A DNA stretch of 64,000 nt from Gemmataceae bacterium (lineage in GTDB: Bacteria > Planctomycetota > Planctomycetia > Gemmatales > Gemmataceae). Under the pieces are notes generated by a model that ran no database searches, was not told the origin of the DNA, and saw only the letters and a program-made list of their open reading frames with translations. The first letter of the stretch is position 1. Every line of letters starts with the position of its first letter. A program made the position numbers and the translations under genes. Positions 1-7,725 of this stretch are shown here, one piece after another. The DNA lies in contig LR594585.1 in NCBI GenBank assembly GCA_901538445.1, positions 615,668-679,667 on the forward strand, written 5' to 3'.

Positions 1-128
1 AGGACCGCGGCGTACACTTCCACCTCGTCCAGCGACCCGAGCGCGACGAACCGCAGGGGGATGCCGCCCCCCTGGCCGCCGACGGTCACCTCGCGCGAGT
101 CGTGGGTTTCGATGAGGCTAACGGCCAC
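1..128 (-). CDS. Phage tail protein downstream of tape measure (partial)
   Basis: Only the first 42 codons are in the window. The start is GTG at 128, preceded by a good ribosome binding site (GGGAGG, 6 bases upstream), 19 bases after the tape-measure stop. The visible N-terminus begins VAVSLIETHDSREVTV. By siphophage gene order this position belongs to a distal tail or baseplate protein, but no domain can be recognised in so short a piece. The rest lies left of the window. Confidence 0.6.
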   Translation of the reverse strand, partial: MAVSLIETHDSREVTVGGQGGGIPLRFVALGSLDEVEVYAAV

Positions 129-147
129 GGTCGCCCTCCCGGTCGTG

Positions 148-2496
148 TCACTTGGCCCGCATGCCGTTCAGGACCGCGACGCCGATCTTCTCGGCGAGCG
201 CGCCCTTGCCGTCGCGGATCGCCTTCAGTGCGTCCAACTGCTGCTGCGGGATCGTGTCCGAGTACCCGAACATCTGCCGCGCGTCGGCCACCATGAACGC
301 GCCGCGGACCGCCGCCGCGTCGAGCACCGGGCGGGCCGCGGCCGCGTCCGCCGCCCCGTCGCCGAAGTCGCCGCCCCCGCCGAAGTTGCCGGCCGGCCCG
401 CCCTCGGCCGCCCCCCTGGCCCGCGCGACCAGGGCGTCGAGTTCGGCCCGCGCCGCCGCGATCTCTGCGTCGGCCCGGGCGATCGACCCGTCCGGGTCCG
501 CCGCGAACTTCGCGTTGATCCCGTCCGACGCGGCCAGGCCGATCATGTTGGCGAAGTCGGCCCCGAGGAAGGGAGCCAGTGCCGCGCCCCACGTGCTGAC
601 GCGGTCGGCCGGTACCGCGGCGCGGGCGGCATCGGCCATGTCGAGGGCCGCGGCGGCAAAGTCAGGTGCCCCGCCCGCCCGGTCGGCGGGCATCCCCAGC
701 ATCGCCCCGAACAGGCCCACCCCGGCCCTGATTGTGTCGTCCAGGTCCTCGGCCGTCTTGATCTTGCCCGCCTCCTCCCACGGCTTGATCACCGAGCCCA
801 CGAACGTATCCTTGGCCGCCCCGGCGGCCTCCCACCCCTTGTCCCCGAGCCACTTCGCGGCCTTCCACAGGCCGGAGTCCTCGATGGCGACCGCGATCTC
901 GTGAAGGTCCTTCAGGAACCCGCCCTTGAACCGCGACCACACTTCGGTCCAGAACTTCATCACCTTCTGCCACTCCAGCTTCAGGCCGGCCCCCGCGATC
1001 TGTACGGCCAGATCGAGGTCGCCCTTCTCGACGGCCGCCACGATGCCGCCCCACGACTGCTGAAAGGTCTCGTTGAGTTCGCGGAACCCCGCCCTCAGCG
1101 GCCCCAGCCGCTCGCCGATCGCGGCGAAGAACGCCCGGCCCTTCTCGGTCTGGGTCGCGAACGCGGTCCCGAGCGCGATCACCCCGATGGCCGGCGACAG
1201 GAGGGTGCCCAGCACGGTCAGCACCGCACTGCCGGCGGCGGTGACTGCCCCCAGCGCGGTCCCGGCCAGCGTCAGCGCCACCCCGAGCCCGGCCAGGGCC
1301 GCGCCCGCGGCGATCACCCCGACGGTCACGCCCGCGATCGTCGCGGCCGCGCTCTGGTTGTCCGCGATCCATTGGCGGACCCCGTGCCCGATCAGCCGGA
1401 CCACGTCGGAGACCGTCGTCAGGGCCGGGACCAGGGCGTCGCCGAACCCGATCACCAGCCCCTCGACGGACCCGCGGAGCCGGCGCAGGGTTCCGCCGAG
1501 CCCGGCGTCCATGCCCCGCGCGGTGCGGGCCGCGGTCCCGTCCGCGCCCGCGATCGCTGACTCGAGGTCGCGGACGGTCGCCGACGTCTTCCCGATGGCC
1601 GACGCCCCGGTGATGCCGAGGAGCCCGAAGAACTCGTTTAGCTTCGCGGTCTTGGCCGCGCCGCCGAGCCCAGCCATGCTCTGCTGGATCTCGTCCATGA
1701 CGGCCACGAGGGGCCGCACGTTCCCGGCGGCGTCCTGGCCCGCCACGCCGAAGATCCGCTCGAGGTCCTTCGATCCCGACGCGACCAGCACCCCCATGCG
1801 GCGCAGCGCGGTCCCGGCCTCGCTCCCCTGGATGCCGACGTTGCCGAGCGCGCCGGCGAGGGCCAGCGAGGCGTCGAGCGTGATCCCCAGGTCCCGGGCG
1901 ACCGGGGCCAGGTACTGGAACGTCTCGCCGAGGGACTCGACGCTGACCGCGCTCTTGTTGGCCGCGACGGTGAACTTGTCGGCCACGGCCGCGGCGTCCC
2001 CGGCCTGGAGCCCGAACGCGTTCATCGCGGCCGCGAGGATCTTGCCGGACGTCGCGGCGTCGGTGCCGGCGGCGCGGGCCAGGTCGAGGACCGCGGCCGT
2101 CATGACTTTCACCTGGTCCGCGTTGAACCCGCCGGTGCCGAGTTCGTTCATCGTCCGGGCCACCTCCGTGGCCGTGAACGACGTGGTGCGGCCGAGTTCG
2201 AGCGCCTTGGCCCGAAGTCGGTCGAACTGGTCCGCGGTCGCCTCGGTCCGCGCGCCGGCGGCCCGGATCGCGTCGTCGAACTCGGTGAACGTCTCGACGA
2301 CCGGCTTGAGGGCCAGCGCCCCCACCCCGGCCGTGGTCACCCCGACCGAGACCATCAGCCGGCCGACCTGCTTCATCCGCGACTGGAGCGTGCGCCACGA
2401 CCGCCAGAACGCGTTGTCGTTCATGAAGATCTCGACGAAGGCGCGGCCGGCGCGGATCGCGCCCGAGGTGCCGCCGCTGTCGCCGAGACCGGCCAT
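148..2496 (-). CDS. Tail tape measure protein, TP901 type
   Basis: 782 residues. This long protein sets tail length and is later ejected with the DNA. Residues of about 60-310 match the conserved TP901 core: an amphipathic helical stretch with AAGARTEATADQFDRL, ELGRTTSFTATEVA and a 'AMNAFGLQAGDAAAVADKF' segment. The middle (about residues 385-450) is strongly hydrophobic with several membrane-like segments, as in other tape measures, and the C-terminus is Ala/Gly rich. The gene lies immediately after the frameshifted chaperone genes, as expected. The start is ATG at 2496, three bases after the upstream stop. Confidence 0.9.
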   Translation of the reverse strand: MAGLGDSGGTSGAIRAGRAFVEIFMNDNAFWRSWRTLQSRMKQVGRLMVSVGVTTAGVGALALKPVVETFTEFDDAIRAAGARTEATADQFDRLRAKALELGRTTSFTATEVARTMNELGTGGFNADQVKVMTAAVLDLARAAGTDAATSGKILAAAMNAFGLQAGDAAAVADKFTVAANKSAVSVESLGETFQYLAPVARDLGITLDASLALAGALGNVGIQGSEAGTALRRMGVLVASGSKDLERIFGVAGQDAAGNVRPLVAVMDEIQQSMAGLGGAAKTAKLNEFFGLLGITGASAIGKTSATVRDLESAIAGADGTAARTARGMDAGLGGTLRRLRGSVEGLVIGFGDALVPALTTVSDVVRLIGHGVRQWIADNQSAAATIAGVTVGVIAAGAALAGLGVALTLAGTALGAVTAAGSAVLTVLGTLLSPAIGVIALGTAFATQTEKGRAFFAAIGERLGPLRAGFRELNETFQQSWGGIVAAVEKGDLDLAVQIAGAGLKLEWQKVMKFWTEVWSRFKGGFLKDLHEIAVAIEDSGLWKAAKWLGDKGWEAAGAAKDTFVGSVIKPWEEAGKIKTAEDLDDTIRAGVGLFGAMLGMPADRAGGAPDFAAAALDMADAARAAVPADRVSTWGAALAPFLGADFANMIGLAASDGINAKFAADPDGSIARADAEIAAARAELDALVARARGAAEGGPAGNFGGGGDFGDGAADAAAARPVLDAAAVRGAFMVADARQMFGYSDTIPQQQLDALKAIRDGKGALAEKIGVAVLNGMRAK

Positions 2497-2499
2497 GCC

Positions 2500-2916
2500 T
2501 CACGCCCCCCGGGGCCCGAAGAACGAGTCCATCAGTTTCCACGCCCGCCGCGAGTCGGACGCGAGTTCCTCCGGCGTCAACTGCCGCCGCCGGGGCCGCC
2601 GCTTGGGCCGGAACGCGGCCGGGATCACCTTCTGCGGGTCGACCGGCTTCTTGGCCCACACCGCGACGTTGACCCACGACACCAGCGCCCCGACCCGCAC
2701 CCACTCGGCCTGCTGCCGCGCGGCTGCCATCCACGCCAGTTCCCGGAGCGTCAGCCCGCGGGGGTCGACCCCGCAGACTCCGGCGCACTCGTAGCAGAGG
2801 TGCAGAAGGCCTCCGTCCGGGAGCGGATCTCCGCCTCCGCCCTCGCGTCCGTCGCCTCGATCACCCGCGCGATCCCCTCCCGGAGCGCCCTGGCGATCCG
2901 GGACCGGGGGAAAAAA
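2500..2916 (-). CDS. Tail assembly chaperone C-terminal extension (gpT-like, probably made by -1 frameshift)
   Basis: This is an open frame in the -1 phase relative to the upstream chaperone (2751-3236), with no good start codon before an internal ATG. From about 2805 downward it looks like a genuine T-like domain: LCYECAGVCGVDPRGLTLRE, then an Ala/Gln-rich helix and a basic tail, ending ...FFGPRGA. In lambda and many siphophages the T part is produced as a G-T fusion by ribosomal slippage and bridges tape measure and tail tube protein. The coordinates begin at the candidate slip site. The composition switch between frames is closer to 2800, so the exact joining point is uncertain. Confidence 0.65.
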   Translation of the reverse strand, partial: FFPPVPDRQGAPGGDRAGDRGDGREGGGGDPLPDGGLLHLCYECAGVCGVDPRGLTLRELAWMAAARQQAEWVRVGALVSWVNVAVWAKKPVDPQKVIPAAFRPKRRPRRRQLTPEELASDSRRAWKLMDSFFGPRGA

Positions 2917-3236
2917 TCCGCGATCGCCCCGGCCAGGGCCGCGCCCGCCGCCTCCAGCGCGGGGCCGTCGAGCCGGTGCGCGAACTGCTCCGGGGTGACC
3001 CCGGCGGCCGCGGCCTGGCCCGCGCACAGCGCCCACAGGGTGGCGACGAACGGGCCTGGGTCCTCGCCGAACAGGAACCGGAGCCAGGCCGCGTCGGACC
3101 GGGTGACGCCGCCGATGTCCACGCCGGCGTCGCGCTTCACGTCGGCCACGGCCCCGACCGTGAGCCGGAGCCGCCACTCGTGGCCCTCAGCGTCGGTGAA
3201 GGTGTTCGGGAGCGGCGGTGGTGCGTTCGTCGTCAT
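2751..3236 (-). CDS. Tail assembly chaperone (gpG-like)
   Basis: 161 residues, ATG at 3236. The N-terminus has the common tail-chaperone layout: a short Pro-rich start, then EWRLRLTVGAVADVKRDAGV, followed by Ala-rich helices. It sits between the minor tail protein and the tape measure, the classical place for the G/T pair. The frame has near-complete G/C at third codon positions until about 2800. After that the overlapping -1 frame takes over, which indicates that some ribosomes switch frames to make the longer product. The N-terminal fold resembles the phage XkdN/DUF-type chaperones only at a general level. Confidence 0.75.
   Translation of the reverse strand: MTTNAPPPLPNTFTDAEGHEWRLRLTVGAVADVKRDAGVDIGGVTRSDAAWLRFLFGEDPGPFVATLWALCAGQAAAAGVTPEQFAHRLDGPALEAAGAALAGAIADFFPRSRIARALREGIARVIEATDARAEAEIRSRTEAFCTSATSAPESAGSTPAG
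2910..2916 (-). promoter_or_regulatory. Candidate -1 ribosomal slippery heptamer T TTT TTC
   Basis: On the minus strand the chaperone frame reads GAT TTT TTC CCC, which contains the canonical X XXY YYZ heptamer in the correct phase for -1 slippage into the downstream T-like frame. A run of six T is rare in such high-GC coding DNA. Caution: codon composition keeps favouring the zero frame for about 100 bases further. Confidence 0.5.
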
Positions 3237-3255
3237 GGCGTCCTCGGGGGTGCCG

Positions 3256-3741
3256 TTACCGGCGGATCATGTTCTTCACGGCCGCCGGCAGCTTCGGGAG
3301 CGACGCCCGCAGCGCCGGCCCCATGTACGGGTGCGGCCGGACCCGGACCGTTTGGAGCCGGCCGCGGCGGCGGACGACCGCGGTCCCGCCCTCTTCGAGG
3401 TTCCGCGGCGCGCCGGACTTCGACCCGCCGAGGGCCGGGCCGGAGACGACGCTCCCGCGGGCCGCGTCGTAGGCGAAGAAGATCAGTTCCCGGAGCGGGC
3501 TGGCCGGCTGCCGCTTGGCCACCCCGCGGACCTTCTTCACCCGCGTGAACCCGGACGACGTGTGCGCGTGCGGGGGGCGGCCGGCGGTCGCGGCCCCCTC
3601 GCGGTACTTGATCGACGACCTGGCCGCCCGCCGCACGAACGCCCCGATCTTCGACAGGGCCGCCTTGCGCGCGCGGTCGATGGCGCTGGCCACGCCCGCG
3701 CGGTCGAAGAACCCGGCCTTGAACGACGAGACGCTGAGCAC
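3256..3741 (-). CDS. Minor tail / head-tail component (HK97 gp10-like)
   Basis: 161 residues from a GTG at 3741 with GGAGG eight bases upstream. The protein is basic, and has the RTERIRPHPYMG-like C-terminal pattern (RVRPHPYMGPALRASLPKL) typical of the HK97 gp10 family, which acts in head-tail joining or tail completion. The N-terminus is an amphipathic helix (IDRARKAALSKIGAFVRR). It lies between the major tail protein and the chaperones, one step later than usual for gp10 homologues, so a tail-side role is likely. Confidence 0.65.
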   Translation of the reverse strand: MLSVSSFKAGFFDRAGVASAIDRARKAALSKIGAFVRRAARSSIKYREGAATAGRPPHAHTSSGFTRVKKVRGVAKRQPASPLRELIFFAYDAARGSVVSGPALGGSKSGAPRNLEEGGTAVVRRRGRLQTVRVRPHPYMGPALRASLPKLPAAVKNMIRR

Positions 3742-3782
3742 GGCGGCGGCCTCCGAGGGTGGGCCAGGGCGGGCGGCGCGGG

Positions 3783-4265
3783 TTACGCGAACGTCCCGCC
3801 GCTGGTGCCCGGGATGCTGTAGGTGAGCGTCGGGCCGGCCGCGACCTTGACCGCCCGCGGGGCGTACGAGGTGATCGACGGCTTGAGGCTGAACTCCTCG
3901 AACAGCACGTTCGTCATCGACTGGTCCTCGTTGGTGCTGAACACCTGGAAGTCGGCCCGCCACCCGCGGACCCCGACCGTGTCCTTGTCCCCGTCGAGGA
4001 TGAACAGTTCGAGGACCCCGTCGGACAGCATCGCGTCCATCAGGGCCTCGTAGTTCGCGTCGCCCGGCTTCTTCTTCATCTTGCCGGTGATGTCGAGCAT
4101 GAGCAGCGTCTTCACCGACTGCTTGATGCGCGACTCGCGGGCCGAGGCGTCGGCCTCCTCCCACGCGGGGTTCACCGACAGGTCGGAGATCAGGGTCATC
4201 TCCGAGAGGGTCGGGGACTCGCGCGTCCCCGTGTTCCGGTACGCCTTCGCGTTCAGGCCGATCAT
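3783..4265 (-). CDS. Major tail tube protein
   Basis: 160 residues, ATG at 4265, GGAGGG about nine bases upstream. Features fit a siphophage tail tube subunit: moderate size, a Thr/Ser-rich beta-type sequence (KTLLMLDITGKMKKKPGDAN, LELFILDGDKDTVGVRGWRA, then VFSTNEDQSMTNVLFEEFSL), and a C-terminal strand-rich tail. It directly follows the putative tail terminator gene and precedes the gp10-like and chaperone genes. The assignment rests on position and general character rather than a unique motif. Confidence 0.72.
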   Translation of the reverse strand: MIGLNAKAYRNTGTRESPTLSEMTLISDLSVNPAWEEADASARESRIKQSVKTLLMLDITGKMKKKPGDANYEALMDAMLSDGVLELFILDGDKDTVGVRGWRADFQVFSTNEDQSMTNVLFEEFSLKPSITSYAPRAVKVAAGPTLTYSIPGTSGGTFA

Positions 4266-4267
4266 GG

Positions 4268-4753
4268 TTACGGTCCCTCCACGTGTTCGCGGTAAATGAC
4301 GGTCAGGACCGAGGCGAACAGCTTGCCCTCGGCGAGTTCGTCGTGGTCGTACGCCGCCGTGATCTCGGCCACGGCGGGCCAGAGCCCCGAGTTCGGCTCG
4401 CCGGGGTCGGCCAGGAGCCGGGCGCCCCGCGGGTTGCCGAGCGTCCTCCAGAGCCACTCCACCCAGGCGAGCCGGTCGTCGAGCCACGCGTCCGGCGGGT
4501 CGCCCTGGGGCTCGTACCGCTCGACGACCCACACCCCGAGCGCGTAGTCGTTCTCGTCCTCGGTGCGGTCGACCTGGCGGCCGGCGACGGACACCGGGAA
4601 GACGAACACCTTGCGGCCGGTCAAGTTCGACGCGTCCAGGTCGATCCGGTACACCCCGGCCACCGCGTCGTTCGCCCCCCGGTCGGTCCACGCCGCCAGG
4701 ATCTTCGCGACCGCGCCGTCCCGCACCTCTTTGAGCCGCGCCGCGGTGGGCAT
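4268..4753 (-). CDS. Putative tail terminator / tail completion protein
   Basis: 161 residues. The start ATG at 4753 shares a base with the upstream stop (TGATG) and has GAGGG seven bases before it. The sequence mixes an N-terminal helix (LKEVRDGAVAKILAAWTDRG) with strands (KVFVFPVSVAGRQVDRTEDE, YALGVWVVERYEP), and a DDRLAWVEWLW helix. Size and location, between the head-tail connector and the major tail protein, match gpU/gp17-like tail terminators, which cap the tail and join it to the head. No diagnostic motif is visible. Confidence 0.6.
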   Translation of the reverse strand: MPTAARLKEVRDGAVAKILAAWTDRGANDAVAGVYRIDLDASNLTGRKVFVFPVSVAGRQVDRTEDENDYALGVWVVERYEPQGDPPDAWLDDRLAWVEWLWRTLGNPRGARLLADPGEPNSGLWPAVAEITAAYDHDELAEGKLFASVLTVIYREHVEGP

Positions 4754-5145
4754 CACGCGACCCTCTTGCAGTGGACCCGGTACACGGTGTTCGTCTGGTC
4801 GGTGAACCGCCACTCCTTCTCGCCGGTCGGCGCGATCACCTCGTACACGGTGGCGGCCCCGCCGGTGGCGTCGGTGAGGCGGTCGCCGCGGGCCGGCTGG
4901 AACGGGGTGCCGGCGGTCGCCAGGTCGGCCACGGGGATCAGGAAGTCACGGTCCGACACCACCACCGCCCCGCCCCGCACGTCCGGCACCGGGTTCCGCC
5001 GCGGGGCCGAGCGGCCGGGCCACGCCTTCCCGGTCAGGTCCACCGTCGCGCCGCCGACCCGCGTGTACGTCAGGGCCGCGCCGGTGGTCGCGCCGGCCTG
5101 CTGGCGGCGGATGAGGGCGGCGGCTCCGGCGGACAGGCGGGTCAC
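4753..5145 (-). CDS. Putative head-tail joining (stopper) protein
   Basis: 130 residues from a GTG at 5145 with AGAAGGAG seven bases upstream. The C-terminal half has the short alternating-strand pattern of phage stoppers: GDRLTDATGGAATVYEVIAP, then EWRFTDQTNTVYRVHC. It overlaps the next gene by one base. Position after the capsid-side genes and before the tail terminator supports a head-tail connector role. It could also be an uncharacterised structural protein. Confidence 0.55.
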   Translation of the reverse strand: MTRLSAGAAALIRRQQAGATTGAALTYTRVGGATVDLTGKAWPGRSAPRRNPVPDVRGGAVVVSDRDFLIPVADLATAGTPFQPARGDRLTDATGGAATVYEVIAPTGEKEWRFTDQTNTVYRVHCKRVA

Positions 5146-5188
5146 GGTGCGGCTCCTTCTTGGTGGGCCAGGGGGCGGGGTGCCGGGC

Positions 5189-5788
5189 TCAGTCGCGGAC
5201 GATCGCGGCCGTCATCGTGCGGGCGGCCGCGGAGTCGCCGTGGGAGAACTTCACCTTGGTCACCGCGTCCCCGGCGAGCGGGTTCGTGCCGTCGCCGGAC
5301 ACCCACCCCTTGCCCTCGCCGTCCGCGAGCTTGTAGGTGGCGTCCGAAATGTCCGCGGGGGCGTCGTCCACGAACACCACGTACCCGGCCTTCGGGCTCG
5401 ACACGCTCACCCCGGCGACGTTGTCTCCGGTGACGACGAGGGTCACCTCGGTGGGCTTCATCGCGGTGACCGCGGTGGCCGCGAGCGGGAGGTTGTCGCC
5501 GCTCCCGCCGTCCAGGACGACGCTGTCCCCGGTCACGGTCGCGGTCATGTTCCGCCGCGACCCGCCCGACCAGAACAGGTCGATCTTCTCGGAGGTGCTG
5601 AACCCGTGGCCGGTCGCCATCGTGACCGTGCCGGTGTCGTTGTCGGTCCGGACGGTGAGCGACCCGACCTTGGCGGCGGGAACGCTCGGGGTGATGCGGG
5701 TGAGCACCTTGCCCGTGGCGGTGATCCGCTGGACGTAGGACGTCTCGTCCACGGTCACGGTCTTCTGGAGCGTCATCGTCTCGGGCAT
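5189..5788 (-). CDS. Phage structural protein, beta-rich, unknown
   Basis: 199 residues from ATG at 5788, chosen because AAGGGGG lies about seven bases upstream. Upstream in-frame codons run through the adjacent palindrome and are unlikely to be used. The protein is Thr/Val-rich and looks like stacked beta strands (SLTVRTDNDTGTVTMATGHG, TATVTGDSVVLDGGSGDN, TLVVTGDNVAGVSVSSPKAG), an Ig-like or decoration-protein character. I do not recognise a family. It sits in the head-tail connector region, and a virion decoration or neck fibre function is a guess. Confidence 0.6.
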   Translation of the reverse strand: MPETMTLQKTVTVDETSYVQRITATGKVLTRITPSVPAAKVGSLTVRTDNDTGTVTMATGHGFSTSEKIDLFWSGGSRRNMTATVTGDSVVLDGGSGDNLPLAATAVTAMKPTEVTLVVTGDNVAGVSVSSPKAGYVVFVDDAPADISDATYKLADGEGKGWVSGDGTNPLAGDAVTKVKFSHGDSAAARTMTAAIVRD

Positions 5789-5841
5789 GGTCGGTCCCCC
5801 TTGAGGGTCGGCGGTGAGTGGGTGTGCATACGCGGCCAATG

Positions 5842-5894
5842 CGAGAGCGCCCGGGCCCCGGAACCACCGTCGTTCCGGGGCCCGGGCGCTCTCG
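5842..5894 (-). terminator. Perfect 22-23 bp inverted repeat after phage structural gene
   Basis: Arms 5843-5864 and 5872-5893 are perfectly complementary around a 7-base loop, starting seven bases past the stop codon of the 5901-6185 gene. There is no T-run, so it may be a transcript-stabilising hairpin or a factor-dependent terminator. It is the only palindrome of this length that I noticed in the prophage. Confidence 0.6.
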
Positions 5895-5900
5895 TGCGAC

Positions 5901-6185
5901 TCACCTGACCGCCTTGATGTCGCCCGCGGCCACCGTGGTCCCGGTCGCCAGGACCTTAGACATTGCGATGTGTATCCGCTGCGGGTAGCTCATTCCGCCC
6001 GTGAGCGTCCAGGTGTCGGTCGCCCCGTCCGCTCCCACGAAGCTCACCGCCCCTGCCGAGAACACCACCAGCCACCGGCTGTACTCCCCGGCGTAGATCG
6101 GTTCGGTGTCCGACGGCACGACGGTCTTGGACCCGTACCCCGGGGCCGTCGTTTCGGTCGATTCGTGGAACAGTCCCGTCTTCAT
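5901..6185 (-). CDS. Small phage protein, unknown
   Basis: 94 residues from ATG at 6185 (MKTGLFHESTETT). A GTG 12 bases upstream is an alternative start. It is Thr/Ser/Gly-rich with beta-like segments (YSRWLVVFSAGAVSFVGADG) and reads as one small virion domain. It lies between the DUF2190-type capsid protein and the beta-rich protein, directly upstream of a perfect hairpin. Function is not recognised. A minor head decoration protein is plausible from its position. Confidence 0.55.
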   Translation of the reverse strand: MKTGLFHESTETTAPGYGSKTVVPSDTEPIYAGEYSRWLVVFSAGAVSFVGADGATDTWTLTGGMSYPQRIHIAMSKVLATGTTVAAGDIKAVR

Positions 6186-6256
6186 GGCCGACCCCACTCA
6201 ACGGGTTCCGCGAACCGACCCCACGCCGCCCCCACCTCACCAGCCGCCACCTCCGA

Positions 6257-7192
6257 TCAAACCTTCGCCGTCCGCGCCCCCACGAACGCGCACACGTTCC
6301 CCGGGCTGTCGTCGCTGGTCTTCTCCATGTGCAGCAGCGCACGCAGCGGCCCGGTCGCCGCGTTCAGCTTGAACACGCTCGCCGGCAGCACGTTCACCCC
6401 GTCCACGTACACCTGCACGTCTTCCAGGTTCCGCAGGTCGAACTGCACGAGGAACGGCGTGCCCGCGGTGAAGTCCACCGTCGAGTCGGCGCTCGCCACC
6501 GTCGTGGTCCCGTCCTTCGACTGGAAGTTGATGTTCGTGCTCGCGCCGTCGATGTGGCAGAACAGGTGCTCCGTGATCGAGTCGGCGTCGGTCGCGTGCG
6601 TGCCGTTGGCCAGGCCGACGTTGATGTCCACCGCGGCCGCGTCGCCGTTGAGGTTCACGCAGACCAGCGCGTCCACGATCGCGATCCCGGCCGGGGCCAT
6701 GCCCCGCAGGGACAGCGCGTCCGCCTTCTGCGCCTCGGCCGTCGCGCTGAACGCGACCCCGGCCCCGCGGCCGTTGCCCTGTGCGTAGGGGAACCCGGCG
6801 GTCTGCACGACGAGCGACTGGAACCCGTGCTCCAGGCTCACCGCGTACTCGGGCTTCACGTTGAGGGCCACGAGGACCGTGGTCGCCGCGCTCGTCGCGT
6901 CCTCCTGGCCCGCGCCGAGGTAGAAGTCGCGGTCGTTGCGGTGCAGGAGGTGCGCGGCCGACGCCGAGTAGTCCCAGAACAGGCCGGAGCCGATCAGGGC
7001 CACCATCGACGCGGTCTTCGTCACCTTGAAGATGCCGGCGACGTACACGCCGACCACGGCCCCGGCGACCACGTCCGTGGTGAGGACCGCGGCCCGCCCG
7101 TCGCGCAACTGGATCACGTCGCCCGCGGAGTACGCCGCGTCGGCGGTCCAGTCGATCACTTCGCCGCACTGAACGAGTTGTGCCTTCGGCAT
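6257..7192 (-). CDS. Capsid decoration protein with DUF2190-like N-terminus
   Basis: 311 residues from ATG at 7192. Residues 1-105 resemble DUF2190 capsid-cement proteins: CGEVIDWTADAAYSAGDVIQ, then TTDVVAGAVVGVYVAGIF and an FKVTKTASMVALIGSGLFWD stretch. The C-terminal 200 residues are unlike ordinary DUF2190 proteins (about 110 residues) and look like a jelly-roll or lectin-type domain with strands such as PFLVQFDLRNLEDVQVYVDG. It follows the major capsid gene in transcription order, with only a small gene and a tRNA between. A fused surface-exposed domain is the likely novelty. Confidence 0.65.
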   Translation of the reverse strand: MPKAQLVQCGEVIDWTADAAYSAGDVIQLRDGRAAVLTTDVVAGAVVGVYVAGIFKVTKTASMVALIGSGLFWDYSASAAHLLHRNDRDFYLGAGQEDATSAATTVLVALNVKPEYAVSLEHGFQSLVVQTAGFPYAQGNGRGAGVAFSATAEAQKADALSLRGMAPAGIAIVDALVCVNLNGDAAAVDINVGLANGTHATDADSITEHLFCHIDGASTNINFQSKDGTTTVASADSTVDFTAGTPFLVQFDLRNLEDVQVYVDGVNVLPASVFKLNAATGPLRALLHMEKTSDDSPGNVCAFVGARTAKV

Positions 7193-7243
7193 GGGAGCGC
7201 TCCGGTAAGGGGCCTGTGGTCGCGATCGCGGTCGCGGTCTGAG

Positions 7244-7317
7244 TCGCAGGGGCCGGATTCGAACCGGCGGTCTCCTGGGAATGAACCAGGCGAGATGGAC
7301 CGCTTCTCTACCCTGCA
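7244..7317 (-). tRNA. Phage-encoded tRNA with CAT anticodon (tRNA-Met type)
   Basis: The minus strand folds into a full 74-base cloverleaf: acceptor TGCAGGG/CCCTGCG (first pair T-G), three-pair D stem GAG/CTC with a GG-containing loop, anticodon stem CCTGG/CCAGG, loop TTCATTC (anticodon CAT), five-base variable region, and T arm GCCGG-TTCGAAT-CCGGC. A73 follows and CCA is not encoded. Base 37 is T instead of a purine, which is unusual. It could be elongator Met or an Ile(CAT) species modified at C34. Confidence 0.82.
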
Positions 7318-7351
7318 AGCGGCGGGGCGTGCTCGCGCAGCCCCCGGGTCG

Positions 7352-7648
7352 TCACTTCGCCGGCGGCGTCTTCTTCGGCTCGGCCGCGGCGAGCAGTTCC
7401 TTCAGGTCCGCCACCTCGGCCTCGAGGTCCGCGACCTTCTTCAGGGCCGCGTCGTGGTCGGACTTCGGCACGGTCGGCACGGCGGTGGCGGCCGGCGCGG
7501 GCTGCGCGTGGCCGTGACCCGCGCCCTGGCCCGGCCGCTCGGCGTGGCCGGCCGCCACCAGCGCGTTCGCCTCGACGAACGGGACCGTGGCGACGGTGCC
7601 CTTCTTGCCGTACTTCGCGTGGTCCTTGGTCAACCGCAGCGTGCTCAT
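7352..7648 (-). CDS. Small phage protein with C-terminal coiled coil
   Basis: 98 residues, ATG at 7648. The N-terminus (MSTLRLTKDHAKYGKKGTVA) has a short basic beta motif seen in small proteins that accompany Mu-like capsid genes. A Pro/Ala/His-rich linker (about residues 40-62) leads into a heptad-like helix (DHDAALKKVADLEAEVADLK). The gene follows the capsid gene by 77 bases in transcription order. The function is not known. Position suggests a head assembly or capsid-accessory factor. Confidence 0.6.
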   Translation of the reverse strand: MSTLRLTKDHAKYGKKGTVATVPFVEANALVAAGHAERPGQGAGHGHAQPAPAATAVPTVPKSDHDAALKKVADLEAEVADLKELLAAAEPKKTPPAK

Positions 7649-7725
7649 GACTGGCCCTTATCGGTGTGTGGTTCGCGGTCGGGGGACGCGGCCCGCGAAC
7701 CGCGCGGGCCGCCCGGCTACGGCTC

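Noticed and set aside
61-1560. Long plus-strand frame across the tape measure gene
   Set aside because: It is a shadow of the tape-measure gene, Arg/Pro/Gly-rich without domain features, as expected opposite a GC-rich coding strand.
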